Shown: positions 40,474 through 52,408 of the stretch, piece after piece
How the letters are laid out: each line of letters starts with the position of its first letter
Position numbering within the stretch: position 1 is the first letter of the stretch
From: Burkholderiales bacterium
Lineage (GTDB): Bacteria > Pseudomonadota > Gammaproteobacteria > Burkholderiales > SG8-41
Direction of reading: 5' to 3'
DNA length: 64,000 bases
Assembly (NCBI GenBank): GCA_036262035.1
Contig: DATAJS010000010.1
Location: 62,001-126,000 of the forward strand
Translations under genes and position numbers: made by a program
The notes under the pieces: generated by a model
The model's database searches: none
What the model was told of the DNA's origin: nothing
What the model saw: the letters and a program-made list of their open reading frames with translations, nothing else

Positions 40474-43008
40474 ATGACAAAGAAACTGATCATTGCCGAG
40501 AAGCCTTCCGTGGCCGGCGATATCGCGCGCGCCCTCGGCGGTTTCAAGAAGCACGACGACTATTACGAGAGCGACGAGTACGTCGTCTCGTCGGCGGTCG
40601 GCCATCTGCTCGAGCTCGTGGTGCCCGACGAGTACGAGGTCAAGCGCGGCAAATGGTCGTTCGCGCACCTGCCGGTCATTCCGCCGCACTTCGATCTGAA
40701 ACCGGTCGAGAAAACCGAGGCGCGCCTGAGGCTCCTGACCAAGCTCATCAAGCGCAAGGACATCGACGGGCTGGTGAACGCGTGCGACGCGGGCCGCGAA
40801 GGCGAGCTCATCTTCCGCTACATCGCGCGCCACGCGAAAACGACCAAACCGATTCAGCGCCTGTGGCTGCAGTCGATGACGCCCGCGGCGATCCGCGCGG
40901 GCTTCGAGCAGCTTCGCGCCGATGCCGAGCTGCTGCCGCTCGCCGATGCGGCGACGTGCCGCTCGGAATCCGACTGGCTGGTCGGCATCAACGGCACGCG
41001 CGCGATGACCGCGTTCAATTCGAAGAGCGGCGGCTTCCACAAGACGCCGGTCGGCCGCGTACAGACGCCGACGCTGGCGATCCTGGTCGAGCGCGAGGAG
41101 AAGATCAAGCAGTTCGTCTCGCGCGATTACTGGGAAGTGCACGCGGTCTTCGAGGTCGACGCCGGCGAATACAACGGGCGCTGGTTCGACGAGAGCTTCA
41201 GGAAAAAAAGCGAAGACGACGAGCATGCGCGCGCCGAGCGCATCTGGGACGAGAAACGCGCGAACGACATTCGCGCCCGATGCGAAGGACAGCCCGGCGA
41301 GATCAGCGAAGAGAGCAAGCCTTCGACCCAGCTCTCGCCGCAGCTCTTCGATCTGACGAGCCTGCAGCGCGCGGCCAACGGCCGCTTCGGCTTCTCCGCG
41401 CGCATGACGCTGTCGATCGCGCAGGCGCTCTACGAAAAGCACAAGGTGCTGACGTATCCCCGGACCGATTCGCGCGCGCTGCCCGAGGATTACATCGGCA
41501 CCGTCAGGGACACGATGGAGTCGCTCGTCGGCGAGAGCAAGGGAAAAGCGAACGCCGCGCATCCTTATGCGACGTTCGCGTCGAAGGTTTTGAAGAACGA
41601 CTGGGTCAAGCCCAACAAGCGCATCTTCAACAACGCCAAGGTCTCGGACCACTTCGCGATCATTCCGACCGCGCTGCCGCCCAAGCATCTGTCGGAGGCG
41701 GAGCAGAAGCTCTACGACCTCGTCGTGCGGCGCTTTCTGGCGGTGTTCTATCCGCCCGCCGAGTACCAGATCACCACGCGCATCACGCGCGTCGCCAATG
41801 AGGCGTTCAAGAGCGAAGGCAAGGTGCTCAAGCAGGCCGGTTGGCTCGAAGTTCACGGCAAGGAAGTCCAGGGCGACGACGACGAGGCGAATCTCGTACC
41901 GGTGACCGACGGCGAGATCGCCAGGACCGAGAGCGTCGACGTCGTGCCGAACAAGACCAAGCCGCCGGCGCGCTTCACCGAGGCCACGCTGCTGACGGCC
42001 ATGGAAGGCGCGGGCAAGCTCGTCGAAGACGAAGAGCTGCGCGACGCCATGAAGGAACGCGGCCTGGGCACGCCCGCGACGCGCGCGGTGATCATCGAGA
42101 AGCTGATCGCCGAAGAGTACGTCGTGCGCAACCAGCGCGAGCTGCAGCCCACGGCGAAAGCGTTTTCGCTCCTGACCCTGCTGCGCGGGCTCGACATCCC
42201 CGAGCTCGTGTCGCCGGAGCTCACCGGCGAATGGGAGTACAGGCTCAAGGAGATGGAGCACGGCAAGCTCTCGCGCGACAAGTTCATGCAGGGCATCGCG
42301 GAGATGACCCGGCACATCGTCGAGCGCGCCAAGGCGCACGAGAGCGATACGGTGCCCGGCGACTACGTGACGCTCACCGAGCCGTGCCCGAAGTGCGGCG
42401 GCGAGATTCGCGAGAATTACAAGAAGTTCCAGTGCCAGAAGTGCGATTTCGCGCTGTGGCGCATCCTGTCGGGCCGGCAGTTCGAGCCGGCGGAGATCGA
42501 AGAGCTGATCCGCGAACGCAAGGTCGGCCCGTTGCAGGGTTTCCGCAGCCGCCTGGGTAAACCCTTCGCCGCGATCATCAAGCTCAACGACGAGCTCAAG
42601 CTCGAGTTCGACTTCGGCCAGCCGCAGGACTCAGCCGATGCCGAGCCCGTCGACTTCTCGGGCGAGGAAACGCTGGGGCCGTGCCCGAAGTGCGGCTCGA
42701 ACGTCTACGCCCACGGCATGGCCTACATCTGCGAGAAGGCGGTCGGCGCGTCCCGCGCGTGCGACTTCCGCTCGGGCAAGATCATCCTGCAGCGCCCGAT
42801 CGAGTCGGAGCAGATGAAGAAGCTGCTGAAGGAAGGCAAGACCGACCTCCTGCATCGCTTCATCTCGAAGAAGGGCAGGCCGTTCTCGGCTTTTCTCGTC
42901 AAGGGCGCGGACGGCAAAGTGAGCTTCGAGTTCGCGCCGAAAGCGACGGCGACGAAGACGACCGCCAAGAAGGCGCCGGCGGCGCGGGCGCGCAAGACCG
43001 CGACGTGA
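40474..43008 (+). CDS. topB: DNA topoisomerase III-type type IA topoisomerase
   Basis: An 844-residue topoisomerase. The TOPRIM domain opens KLIIAEKPSVAGDIARAL, closer to TopB than to TopA, with NACDAGREGELIF for the Mg-binding acidic residues. The active-site tyrosine is in VLTYPRTDSRALP. The C-terminus adds two zinc-ribbon-like modules (CPKCGGEI...CQKC, about 632-660; CPKCGSN with a later Cys, about 735-755), each followed by a short G-P-L-Q-G-F-R-S-R-type repeat. It ends in a basic tail rich in lysine and alanine. It relaxes or decatenates DNA. The ATG at 40474 is chosen by homology; the frame is open from 40306. The smg gene often found between dprA and this gene is not seen; the 223-base gap holds no gene I can support. 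Confidence 0.9.
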   Translation: MTKKLIIAEKPSVAGDIARALGGFKKHDDYYESDEYVVSSAVGHLLELVVPDEYEVKRGKWSFAHLPVIPPHFDLKPVEKTEARLRLLTKLIKRKDIDGLVNACDAGREGELIFRYIARHAKTTKPIQRLWLQSMTPAAIRAGFEQLRADAELLPLADAATCRSESDWLVGINGTRAMTAFNSKSGGFHKTPVGRVQTPTLAILVEREEKIKQFVSRDYWEVHAVFEVDAGEYNGRWFDESFRKKSEDDEHARAERIWDEKRANDIRARCEGQPGEISEESKPSTQLSPQLFDLTSLQRAANGRFGFSARMTLSIAQALYEKHKVLTYPRTDSRALPEDYIGTVRDTMESLVGESKGKANAAHPYATFASKVLKNDWVKPNKRIFNNAKVSDHFAIIPTALPPKHLSEAEQKLYDLVVRRFLAVFYPPAEYQITTRITRVANEAFKSEGKVLKQAGWLEVHGKEVQGDDDEANLVPVTDGEIARTESVDVVPNKTKPPARFTEATLLTAMEGAGKLVEDEELRDAMKERGLGTPATRAVIIEKLIAEEYVVRNQRELQPTAKAFSLLTLLRGLDIPELVSPELTGEWEYRLKEMEHGKLSRDKFMQGIAEMTRHIVERAKAHESDTVPGDYVTLTEPCPKCGGEIRENYKKFQCQKCDFALWRILSGRQFEPAEIEELIRERKVGPLQGFRSRLGKPFAAIIKLNDELKLEFDFGQPQDSADAEPVDFSGEETLGPCPKCGSNVYAHGMAYICEKAVGASRACDFRSGKIILQRPIESEQMKKLLKEGKTDLLHRFISKKGRPFSAFLVKGADGKVSFEFAPKATATKTTAKKAPAARARKTAT

Positions 43009-43076
43009 ACGGCGCGGTGCGTTACGCCGCCTGACGCGAAAATTCGATTCCCGATCACATCGCGCTTTCGCGCGGT

Positions 43077-43130
43077 CGGGAATGACGGTGTTCGCAAGCC
43101 GTCATTCCCGCGAAGGCGGGAACCCCTTTT
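43077..43130. repeat. REP-like hairpin between topB and gyrB (copy 2)
   Basis: CGGGAATGACGG (43077-43088) and CCGTCATTCCCG (43099-43110) form a perfect 12-bp inverted repeat with a ten-base loop, followed by CGAAGGCGGGAACCCCTTTT. It belongs to the CGTCATTCC REP-like family and lies between two convergent genes, where it could end transcription from either side. Confidence 0.75.
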
Positions 43131-43170
43131 GACGTTTTAGCCCAGGGCGCGCGAGCGGACCGCTACGATC

Positions 43171-46789
<3,619 letters not shown>

Positions 46790-46983
46790 AAGTTACTTCT
46801 TTAATTTAGTAGTTCTAATAAGCATGCCGGTTTTCTGTGGATGAGCGCGAGAAGCGTTGCGCATCATGCATTTGCCGTCACGCGAGCGTGTGGATGAACC
46901 CAAGGATGAATGCGGGAGCGATTGTGGAGCGAAAACAGCGTTCGCCTCGATCAGCCGCTTATCCACAATCTGTCCAGCGGATT
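46790..46983. other. Probable chromosome origin of replication (oriC), dnaA-dnaN gap
   Basis: This 194-base gap has an AT-rich stretch (46786-46822, TTACTTCTTTAATTTAGTAG and on), unusual in this high-G+C sequence and fit for a DNA-unwinding element. It also has three DnaA boxes: TTATCCACA at 46959-46967 (perfect), and TGTGGATGA at 46836-46844 and 46889-46897 (reverse orientation, one mismatch each). GATTGTGGAGC near 46920 may be a weak fourth. It lies between dnaA and dnaN with parS and parAB nearby. Confidence 0.75.
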
Positions 46984-48309
46984 TCAACTGCGTAGCACTT
47001 TCAGGAGCGAGTTGACGTCGCGCGTGATGTCGCTGTTGCTCGACCGCAGGTCCGCGATCTTCCTGCACGCGTGCAGCACGGTGGTATGGTCGCGGCCGCC
47101 GAAGGCTTCGCCGATGTCGGGCAGCGAGAGCTGCGTGAGCTCCTTGGCGAGCGCCATCGCGACCTGGCGCGGTCGCGCGACGTTGCGGCTCCTCTTCTTC
47201 GAATACATCTCGGAGACCTTGATCTTGTAGTAGTCGGCGACCGTCTTCTGGATGTTCTCGATCGAGATCTGACGGTTCTGCACCGCGAGCAGATCCTTCA
47301 ACGCTTCACGGCAGAGATCGATCGAAAGCTCCTGTCCCGAGAAGCGCGAGTAGGCGAGCACGCGCTTCAATCCGCCTTCGAGCTCGCGCACGTTCGACTG
47401 GATGTGCTTGGCGAGGAAGAACGCGACCGACTGCTCGAGTTCGACTTTCTCGGCTTCCGCTTTCTTCAAGAGGATCGCCACGCGCATCTCGAGCTCGGGC
47501 GGCTCGACCGCGACGGTGAGACCCCACCCGAAGCGCGAGATCAGGCGGTTCTCCATGCCCGCGATCTCTTTCGGATAGGTGTCGCAGGTGATGACGACCT
47601 GCTTGTGCGACTCGATCAGCGCGTTGAAGGCGTAGAAGAACTCTTCCTGCGTGCGGCTCTTGCCGCTGAAGAACTGGATGTCGTCGATGAGCAGCAGGTC
47701 GAGCGAGTGGTAATAGCGCTTGAAGTCGTCGAAGGCCTTGTGCTGGTAGGCGCGTACCACGTCGGACACGTACTGCTCGGCATGGATGTAGCGGATCTTG
47801 CTCTCGGGCGCGCGCGACAGGAGCTGGTTGCCGATCGTGTGGATCAGGTGCGTCTTGCCGAGGCCGACCCCGCCGTAGATGAAGAGGGGGTTGTAGGCGG
47901 CGCCGGGGCGCTCGGCGACCTGGGCCGCGGCGGCGCGGGCGAGCTCGTTCGCCTTGCCGGTCACGAAGCTCTCGAAGGTGAAGCTCGGATTCAGCCGGGA
48001 AACGTCCCGGGAGGGCTTGGGCTGGGGGACCTCGGCGGCCGCGGGCACGTGCACGGCGGGGGCGGAGAGCTCTTTTTCGGCCAGCAGCAGGCGCACCTCG
48101 ACCGCACCTTTCAACTGCTCCGCGGCGAGCTCCTGGATGCGGGCGTAGAACTTGTCCCGGATCCACTGCAAAACGAACCGGTTGGGGGCGGTCAGGACGA
48201 CGGTAGCGCCGTCGGTCTCGCACTTTAAGGGCTTGATCCAGGTGGTGAATTGTTGCGGTGGGAGTTCCTGCTCGAAATGGGCGAGGCAGTGGCGCCAGAA
48301 GCTGTTCAT
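46984..48309 (-). CDS. dnaA: Chromosomal replication initiator DnaA
   Basis: A 441-residue AAA+ initiator. Domain I is at about 1-85 ([25 protein letters not shown]), followed by a short linker. The ATPase domain has [20 protein letters not shown] and [10 protein letters not shown], and the domain IV helix-turn-helix has [36 protein letters not shown] in parts ([12 protein letters not shown] and [11 protein letters not shown] read cleanly). It binds the TTATCCACA boxes on both sides of its gene. ATG 48307-48309 is chosen, with a GTG one codon upstream as alternative. Confidence 0.97.
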   Translation of the reverse strand: MNSFWRHCLAHFEQELPPQQFTTWIKPLKCETDGATVVLTAPNRFVLQWIRDKFYARIQELAAEQLKGAVEVRLLLAEKELSAPAVHVPAAAEVPQPKPSRDVSRLNPSFTFESFVTGKANELARAAAAQVAERPGAAYNPLFIYGGVGLGKTHLIHTIGNQLLSRAPESKIRYIHAEQYVSDVVRAYQHKAFDDFKRYYHSLDLLLIDDIQFFSGKSRTQEEFFYAFNALIESHKQVVITCDTYPKEIAGMENRLISRFGWGLTVAVEPPELEMRVAILLKKAEAEKVELEQSVAFFLAKHIQSNVRELEGGLKRVLAYSRFSGQELSIDLCREALKDLLAVQNRQISIENIQKTVADYYKIKVSEMYSKKRSRNVARPRQVAMALAKELTQLSLPDIGEAFGGRDHTTVLHACRKIADLRSSNSDITRDVNSLLKVLRS

Positions 48310-48385
48310 CACGTGGAAATAACTTGTTCTTGCCCCTGGGAAGGGCGGCTTTGCGGACCTTCGATTTTACGCCGATCGGACCGAG

Positions 48386-48394
48386 TTATCCACA
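48386..48394 (+). promoter_or_regulatory. DnaA box upstream of dnaA
   Basis: A perfect TTATCCACA lies 77 bases upstream of the dnaA start in the dnaA-rpmH divergent region. It is placed to allow DnaA autoregulation, and may belong to a bipartite origin together with the boxes at 46836-46967. Confidence 0.75.
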
Positions 48395-48439
48395 AGCGAA
48401 ACCGGCGTCGAGGCACGCTCGGAGCAGTGGCTGAAATGA

Positions 48440-48469
48440 TTGACAGGTCAGCGGCCTACGGGGTGTAAT
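48440..48469 (+). promoter_or_regulatory. Sigma-70 promoter of rpmH
   Basis: TTGACA (48440-48445), then 18 bases, then TGTAAT (48464-48469). The -35 is perfect and the -10 has one mismatch. Transcription would begin near 48476, about 30 bases before the rpmH ATG. It probably drives rpmH-rnpA-yidC and possibly mnmE. Confidence 0.75.
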
Positions 48470-48505
48470 AGCAAGTTTTTCAGCCCCCTCCCGCAAGGCC
48501 TAACC

Positions 48506-48640
48506 ATGAAGCGAACTTATCAGCCCTCGAAGACCCGTCGCGCCCGCACCCACGGCTTTCGCGCGCGCATGAAGACCAAGAGCGGCCGTGCCGTCATCAA
48601 CGCGCGCCGCGCCAAGGGCCGCGCACGCCTCGCGGTTTAG
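48506..48640 (+). CDS. rpmH: 50S ribosomal protein L34
   Basis: A 44-residue, strongly basic ribosomal protein, beginning [18 protein letters not shown], the invariant L34 pattern. It is the first gene of the conserved rpmH-rnpA-yidC run next to dnaA. The exact family length fixes the start at 48506. Confidence 0.98.
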   Translation: MKRTYQPSKTRRARTHGFRARMKTKSGRAVINARRAKGRARLAV

Positions 48641-48666
48641 GACACACGCTCGCGGCTCCCGCGCAT

Positions 48667-49110
48667 GTGACGCGGCGCGCGAAAGCCCGGGCCGGGGTCT
48701 TACGCCGGCCCGGCGAGTTCGAGGCCGTGCTCCGGTCCGGAGTGCGGGTATCGAGCAGGAGCTTCGTGGCGCGGGCCATACCCAACAGCGTCGAGGCGCC
48801 CCGCCTGGGGCTCATCGCCGGACGCAAAGCCGCCAAGCGCGCGGTGGACCGCAACCGCGCGAAGCGCCTCGTCAGAGAAGTCTTCCGGGCCGGTGCAGCC
48901 GCATTCGGACCCTTTGACGTGACCATACAGCTGCGCAGCGATCTGCGCGGTCAGAACAACGAAGCGGTGCGCACCGAGCTCCGCGGCCTGCTGGACAGTC
49001 TCGGACGGCGTTGCAAGGCCGACCGGGCTCGTACCGACAATGCCGCGAAGCGAGCCGCCGACAGCGGCGACGCCGCAGCGGCCGGTGCCGTACCTCACGG
49101 GCATCAGTGA
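48667..49110 (+). CDS. rnpA: Ribonuclease P protein component
   Basis: A 147-residue basic protein that helps the RNase P RNA mature tRNA 5' ends. The family core is present: RPGEFEAVLRSG, RLGLIAGRKAAKRAVDRNRAKRLVRE (the RNR motif) and F..FDVTIQLR. It starts with GTG. The final 30 or so residues, rich in alanine, arginine and aspartate, extend past the usual end. Its TGA overlaps the yidC ATG by one base. The yidD gene that usually lies between rnpA and yidC is missing. Confidence 0.93.
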   Translation: MTRRAKARAGVLRRPGEFEAVLRSGVRVSSRSFVARAIPNSVEAPRLGLIAGRKAAKRAVDRNRAKRLVREVFRAGAAAFGPFDVTIQLRSDLRGQNNEAVRTELRGLLDSLGRRCKADRARTDNAAKRAADSGDAAAAGAVPHGHQ

Positions 49111-50822
49111 TGGATTCTCCTCAACGCTTCATCCTCATCATCGTCTTCGCGATGTCGTTGTTCATGCTCGTCGACGCATGGCAGCGGGATCAGCACCCGC
49201 CGGCACCTTCGAAACCGGCCGCGACCGCCCAGCACAAAGATGCGAGCGTGCCGTCGACGCCGACCGCAACGCCGAATGCCGCGGTGCCGGCGGCGACTGC
49301 GACCGTCGCGAGCGCGCCCGCGGCAGCGCCCGCCGCTTTGCCGACGGGCGGAACGCCCATCCTCGTCGAGACCGATGTCTACCGTGCCGAGATCAGCACG
49401 CTGGGCGGCGACTTGCGGCGCCTGGAATTCCTCCATCACCGCGCCGTCGAGGACGAGAAAAAGAATTTTGTCCTCTTTGAACAGCGGCCAGATCACGTCT
49501 ACGTCGCTCAATCGGGGCTAACTGGCGGCGAACTACCCAATCATTTGACGCCGTTCACCGCGCAGGCGACGCAATACAAGCTGGCGGCAGGGTCGAATAC
49601 GGTGGAAGTGCGGCTCGAAGCTGCGCCGGTGAACGGTGTGAAGGTGGCGAAGATCTACCGCTTTCACCGCGGCAGCTACCTGATCGACGTTGCTTTCGAG
49701 ATCACCAATGGCGGCTCGGCGGCGATACAGCCGTTCGTCTATACGCAGGTGCTCCGCGACGACAAGCCGCCGGCGGGCGACTCGTCCATGGTCCCGACCT
49801 TCACCGGCGTGGGCGTCTATACCGAAGCCGAGAAATTCCACAAGGTTCCGTTCTCGGACATCGAAAAGAACAAGGCGTCGTATCCGAAGTCGAGCAACGA
49901 CGGCTGGATCGCGATGCTCCAGCATTACTTCCTCGCGGCGTGGCTGCCCAAGAACGGCTCGCCGCGCGAGTTCTACGCGCGCAAGCTCGACAATCAGAAT
50001 CTCTACGCCGCGGGCGTGAAAGTGCCGGCGCCGGCGATCCAGCCGGGCGCCACGGCCACGGTCGACGTCCCGCTCTACGCCGGGCCGCAGGAGCAGGACC
50101 GGCTCGCCCAGATCGCGCCCGGGCTCGATCTGTCGGTCGACTACGGCTGGCTCACGGTCATCGCAGTGCCGCTTTTCTGGATCCTGTCGAAGATCTACGC
50201 CTTCGTCGGCAACTGGGGCGCGGCGATCATCATCCTCACGGTGATCATCAAGCTGCTCTTCTATCCGCTGTCGGAAGCAAGCTACAAGTCGATGGCGAAG
50301 ATGCGCGTCGTCGCGCCGAAGCTCCAGCGCCTGAAGGAGCAGTACGGCGACGACCGCCAGCGCATGCAGCAGGCGATGATGGAGCTCTACAAGACCGAGA
50401 AGATCAATCCGCTCGGGGGCTGCCTGCCGATCGTCGTCCAGATCCCGGTCTTCATCTCGCTCTACTGGGTGCTCCTCGCGAGCGTGGAGCTGCGGCACGC
50501 GCCCTTCATGCTCTGGATTCACGATCTCTCGCGGCCCGATACGCTCTTCGGCACGTGGTTCGGAGCGCCGATCGGGCTCCTGCCCATCCTGATGGGCGCG
50601 ACCATGATCATCCAGACCCGCCTCAACCCTGAACCGCCCGATCCGGTGCAGGCGAAGGTCATGAAGATCATGCCGATCGCGTTCTCGGTATTCTTCTTCT
50701 TCTTCCCGGCGGGTCTGGTGCTCTACTGGCTCGTCAACAACGTGCTCTCCATCCTCCAGCAATGGAACATCAACCGCAGGCTCGGAGGCCCCGCGAAGCC
50801 CGCGGCGGCGAAGAAGAGCTAA
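49110..50822 (+). CDS. yidC: Membrane protein insertase YidC
   Basis: A 570-residue insertase. An N-terminal membrane helix (about 5-22) is followed by an alanine/proline-rich linker (about 30-85), the periplasmic P1 domain (about 90-350), and five C-terminal membrane helices with the Oxa1-type core (IILTVIIKLLFYPLSEASYKS; GGCLPIVVQIPVFISLYWVLL in part; F.FFPAGLVLYWLVNN). It inserts proteins into the inner membrane alone or with Sec. The start codon overlaps the rnpA stop (TGATG). Confidence 0.96.
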   Translation: MDSPQRFILIIVFAMSLFMLVDAWQRDQHPPAPSKPAATAQHKDASVPSTPTATPNAAVPAATATVASAPAAAPAALPTGGTPILVETDVYRAEISTLGGDLRRLEFLHHRAVEDEKKNFVLFEQRPDHVYVAQSGLTGGELPNHLTPFTAQATQYKLAAGSNTVEVRLEAAPVNGVKVAKIYRFHRGSYLIDVAFEITNGGSAAIQPFVYTQVLRDDKPPAGDSSMVPTFTGVGVYTEAEKFHKVPFSDIEKNKASYPKSSNDGWIAMLQHYFLAAWLPKNGSPREFYARKLDNQNLYAAGVKVPAPAIQPGATATVDVPLYAGPQEQDRLAQIAPGLDLSVDYGWLTVIAVPLFWILSKIYAFVGNWGAAIIILTVIIKLLFYPLSEASYKSMAKMRVVAPKLQRLKEQYGDDRQRMQQAMMELYKTEKINPLGGCLPIVVQIPVFISLYWVLLASVELRHAPFMLWIHDLSRPDTLFGTWFGAPIGLLPILMGATMIIQTRLNPEPPDPVQAKVMKIMPIAFSVFFFFFPAGLVLYWLVNNVLSILQQWNINRRLGGPAKPAAAKKS

Positions 50823-50825
50823 GCC

Positions 50826-52202
50826 GTGAAGCCCGCCACCGCGGCGGCTGACGGCGTCCCGATGCGCGAACGGGACACCATCGCCGCCATCTCCACGGCG
50901 CCGGGGCGGGGCGGCATCGGCATCGTCCGCGTTTCCGGTCAAGCCCTCGGCGCCTTCGCCGAGGCGTTGACCGGAAGCGCGCCGACGCCGCGGCGCACGG
51001 CCTTGCGGGTCTTCCGCGACGCGGCCGGCGAACCGATCGACGAAGGCATCGCGGTTTACTTCGCGGCGCCCCGTTCCTACACCGGCGAAGACGTCCTCGA
51101 GCTCCACGGCCACGGCGGCCCCGTCGTGCTGCGCCTCCTGCTGCAGCGCTGCGTGGAGCTCGGCGCGCGTGTTGCCGAGCCCGGCGAGTTCACGCGGCGC
51201 GCTTTCCTGAACGGCAAGCTCGATCTCGCGCAGGCCGAAGGCGTGATCGACCTCATCGATGCCTCGACCGCGCAGGCGGCGCGCTGTGCGGTGCGCTCGT
51301 TACAGGGCGAATTCTCGGCGCGGGTGCATGCGCTCGATGCCGCGATCGTCGAATTGAGGATGCTGGTCGAGGCGACGCTCGACTTTCCGGAAGAAGAGAT
51401 CGACAGCCTCGATCGGGAGGACGCTGCGCGCCGGCTCGCGTCGCTGCGCAGCCTGCTCGATGAGGTCCTGCGCGCGGCGCGCCAGGGCAGCCTCATGCGC
51501 GAAGGCCTGCATGTGGTGCTCGCCGGACCGCCGAACGTCGGCAAGTCGAGCCTGCTGAACCGTCTGGCAGGGGAGGAGCTTGCCATCGTCACCGACGTTC
51601 CGGGCACGACGCGCGACACGATCCGCCAGGCGATCGATCTCGGCGGCGTGCCCGCGTATATCGTCGACACCGCAGGCTTGCGGGAATCGGACGACCCGGT
51701 GGAGAAGATCGGGATCGAGCGCACGTGGAAGGCGATCGACGAAGCGGACGCGTTGGTCCTGCTCACCGACGTCACTCGTTCGGACGACGCCGCTCGCGAT
51801 CGACTCGTCGAGCGCATTCCGCCCGAAGTGCCGCGAATCCGCGTGATCAACAAGATCGATCTCACGGGGGACACGCCGGGGGTCGACCCGACGCAGGACG
51901 GTGCGGTGGTCCGCCTGTCCGCGCGGAGCGGCGCGGGAATCGAGGACCTGCGGCAGGTGCTGCTCGCGATCGCCGGCTGGGAAGGACGTGCGGAAACGGC
52001 GTTTCTCGCGCGCGAGCGGCACCTGCAGGCGCTGCGCGCCGCGTCCGAGCACCTCGGACGGGCGCACGACCAACAGCGGACGGTAGAGCTTTTCGCCGAA
52101 GAGCTGCGGCTCGCGCACGAGCGCCTGGCCGCCATCGTCGGCGAATTCACCGCGGACGATCTTCTGGGCGAGATTTTCTCTAGATTCTGCATCGGTAAGT
52201 GA
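50826..52202 (+). CDS. mnmE: tRNA modification GTPase MnmE
   Basis: A 458-residue GTPase that, with MnmG, makes the 5-carboxymethylaminomethyl group on wobble uridine 34 of tRNAs. The N-terminal folate-binding domain has [20 protein letters not shown], the G domain has [28 protein letters not shown] and NKID, and the protein ends FCIGK with the catalytic cysteine of the family. A GTG at 50826, three bases after yidC, gives the longest form. ATG at 50862 is an alternative that begins right before the conserved domain. Confidence 0.96.
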   Translation: MKPATAAADGVPMRERDTIAAISTAPGRGGIGIVRVSGQALGAFAEALTGSAPTPRRTALRVFRDAAGEPIDEGIAVYFAAPRSYTGEDVLELHGHGGPVVLRLLLQRCVELGARVAEPGEFTRRAFLNGKLDLAQAEGVIDLIDASTAQAARCAVRSLQGEFSARVHALDAAIVELRMLVEATLDFPEEEIDSLDREDAARRLASLRSLLDEVLRAARQGSLMREGLHVVLAGPPNVGKSSLLNRLAGEELAIVTDVPGTTRDTIRQAIDLGGVPAYIVDTAGLRESDDPVEKIGIERTWKAIDEADALVLLTDVTRSDDAARDRLVERIPPEVPRIRVINKIDLTGDTPGVDPTQDGAVVRLSARSGAGIEDLRQVLLAIAGWEGRAETAFLARERHLQALRAASEHLGRAHDQQRTVELFAEELRLAHERLAAIVGEFTADDLLGEIFSRFCIGK

Positions 52203-52216
52203 CGCGTCGGCAGGCG

Positions 52217-52264
52217 CGTCATCCCGGACCTGTCCGCGGTAGCGGACTCGATCCGGGATTCCAT
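52217..52264. repeat. REP-like hairpin downstream of mnmE (copy 3)
   Basis: CGTCATCCCGGACC begins and ATCCGGGATTCCAT ends this 48-base element; ATCCCGGA and TCCGGGAT pair. It is a shorter, single-hairpin relative of the elements at 1111 and 60908, lying between mnmE and the parS sites. Confidence 0.65.
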
Positions 52265-52290
52265 GGTGATTTGATTCAGGCCAGAGCAAA

Positions 52291-52306
52291 TGTTCCACGT
52301 GAAACA
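52291..52306. promoter_or_regulatory. parS: parS centromere site 1
   Basis: TGTTCCACGTGAAACA matches the bacterial chromosomal parS consensus TGTTnCACGTGAAACA. It is bound by ParB, whose gene lies 3.4 kb downstream. It lies between mnmE and mnmG. Confidence 0.92.
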
Positions 52307-52322
52307 TGAGGCCTCGCGCCCA

Positions 52323-52338
52323 TGTTCCACGTGAAACA
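52323..52338. promoter_or_regulatory. parS: parS centromere site 2
   Basis: A second identical TGTTCCACGTGAAACA, 32 bases from the first (about three helical turns), in the same orientation. The pair should nucleate ParB spreading close to the origin. Confidence 0.92.
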
Positions 52339-52408
52339 TCGCCGGCAGCGGTAGTGCCGAAGTTCTAAATCCGCTATCATTCCGCCCCCGAAGGACCACA
52401 CTTCGCCC

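Noticed and set aside
40474-43008. Naming this gene topA (topoisomerase I)
   Set aside because: The N-terminus KLIIAEKPSVAGDIARA and overall layout fit TopB-type enzymes; a topA elsewhere in the genome is expected.
48305-48322. CACGTGGAAATAAC at the dnaA start as a third parS
   Set aside because: Only the CACGTG core and three neighbours match; outer bases differ from the two real sites.
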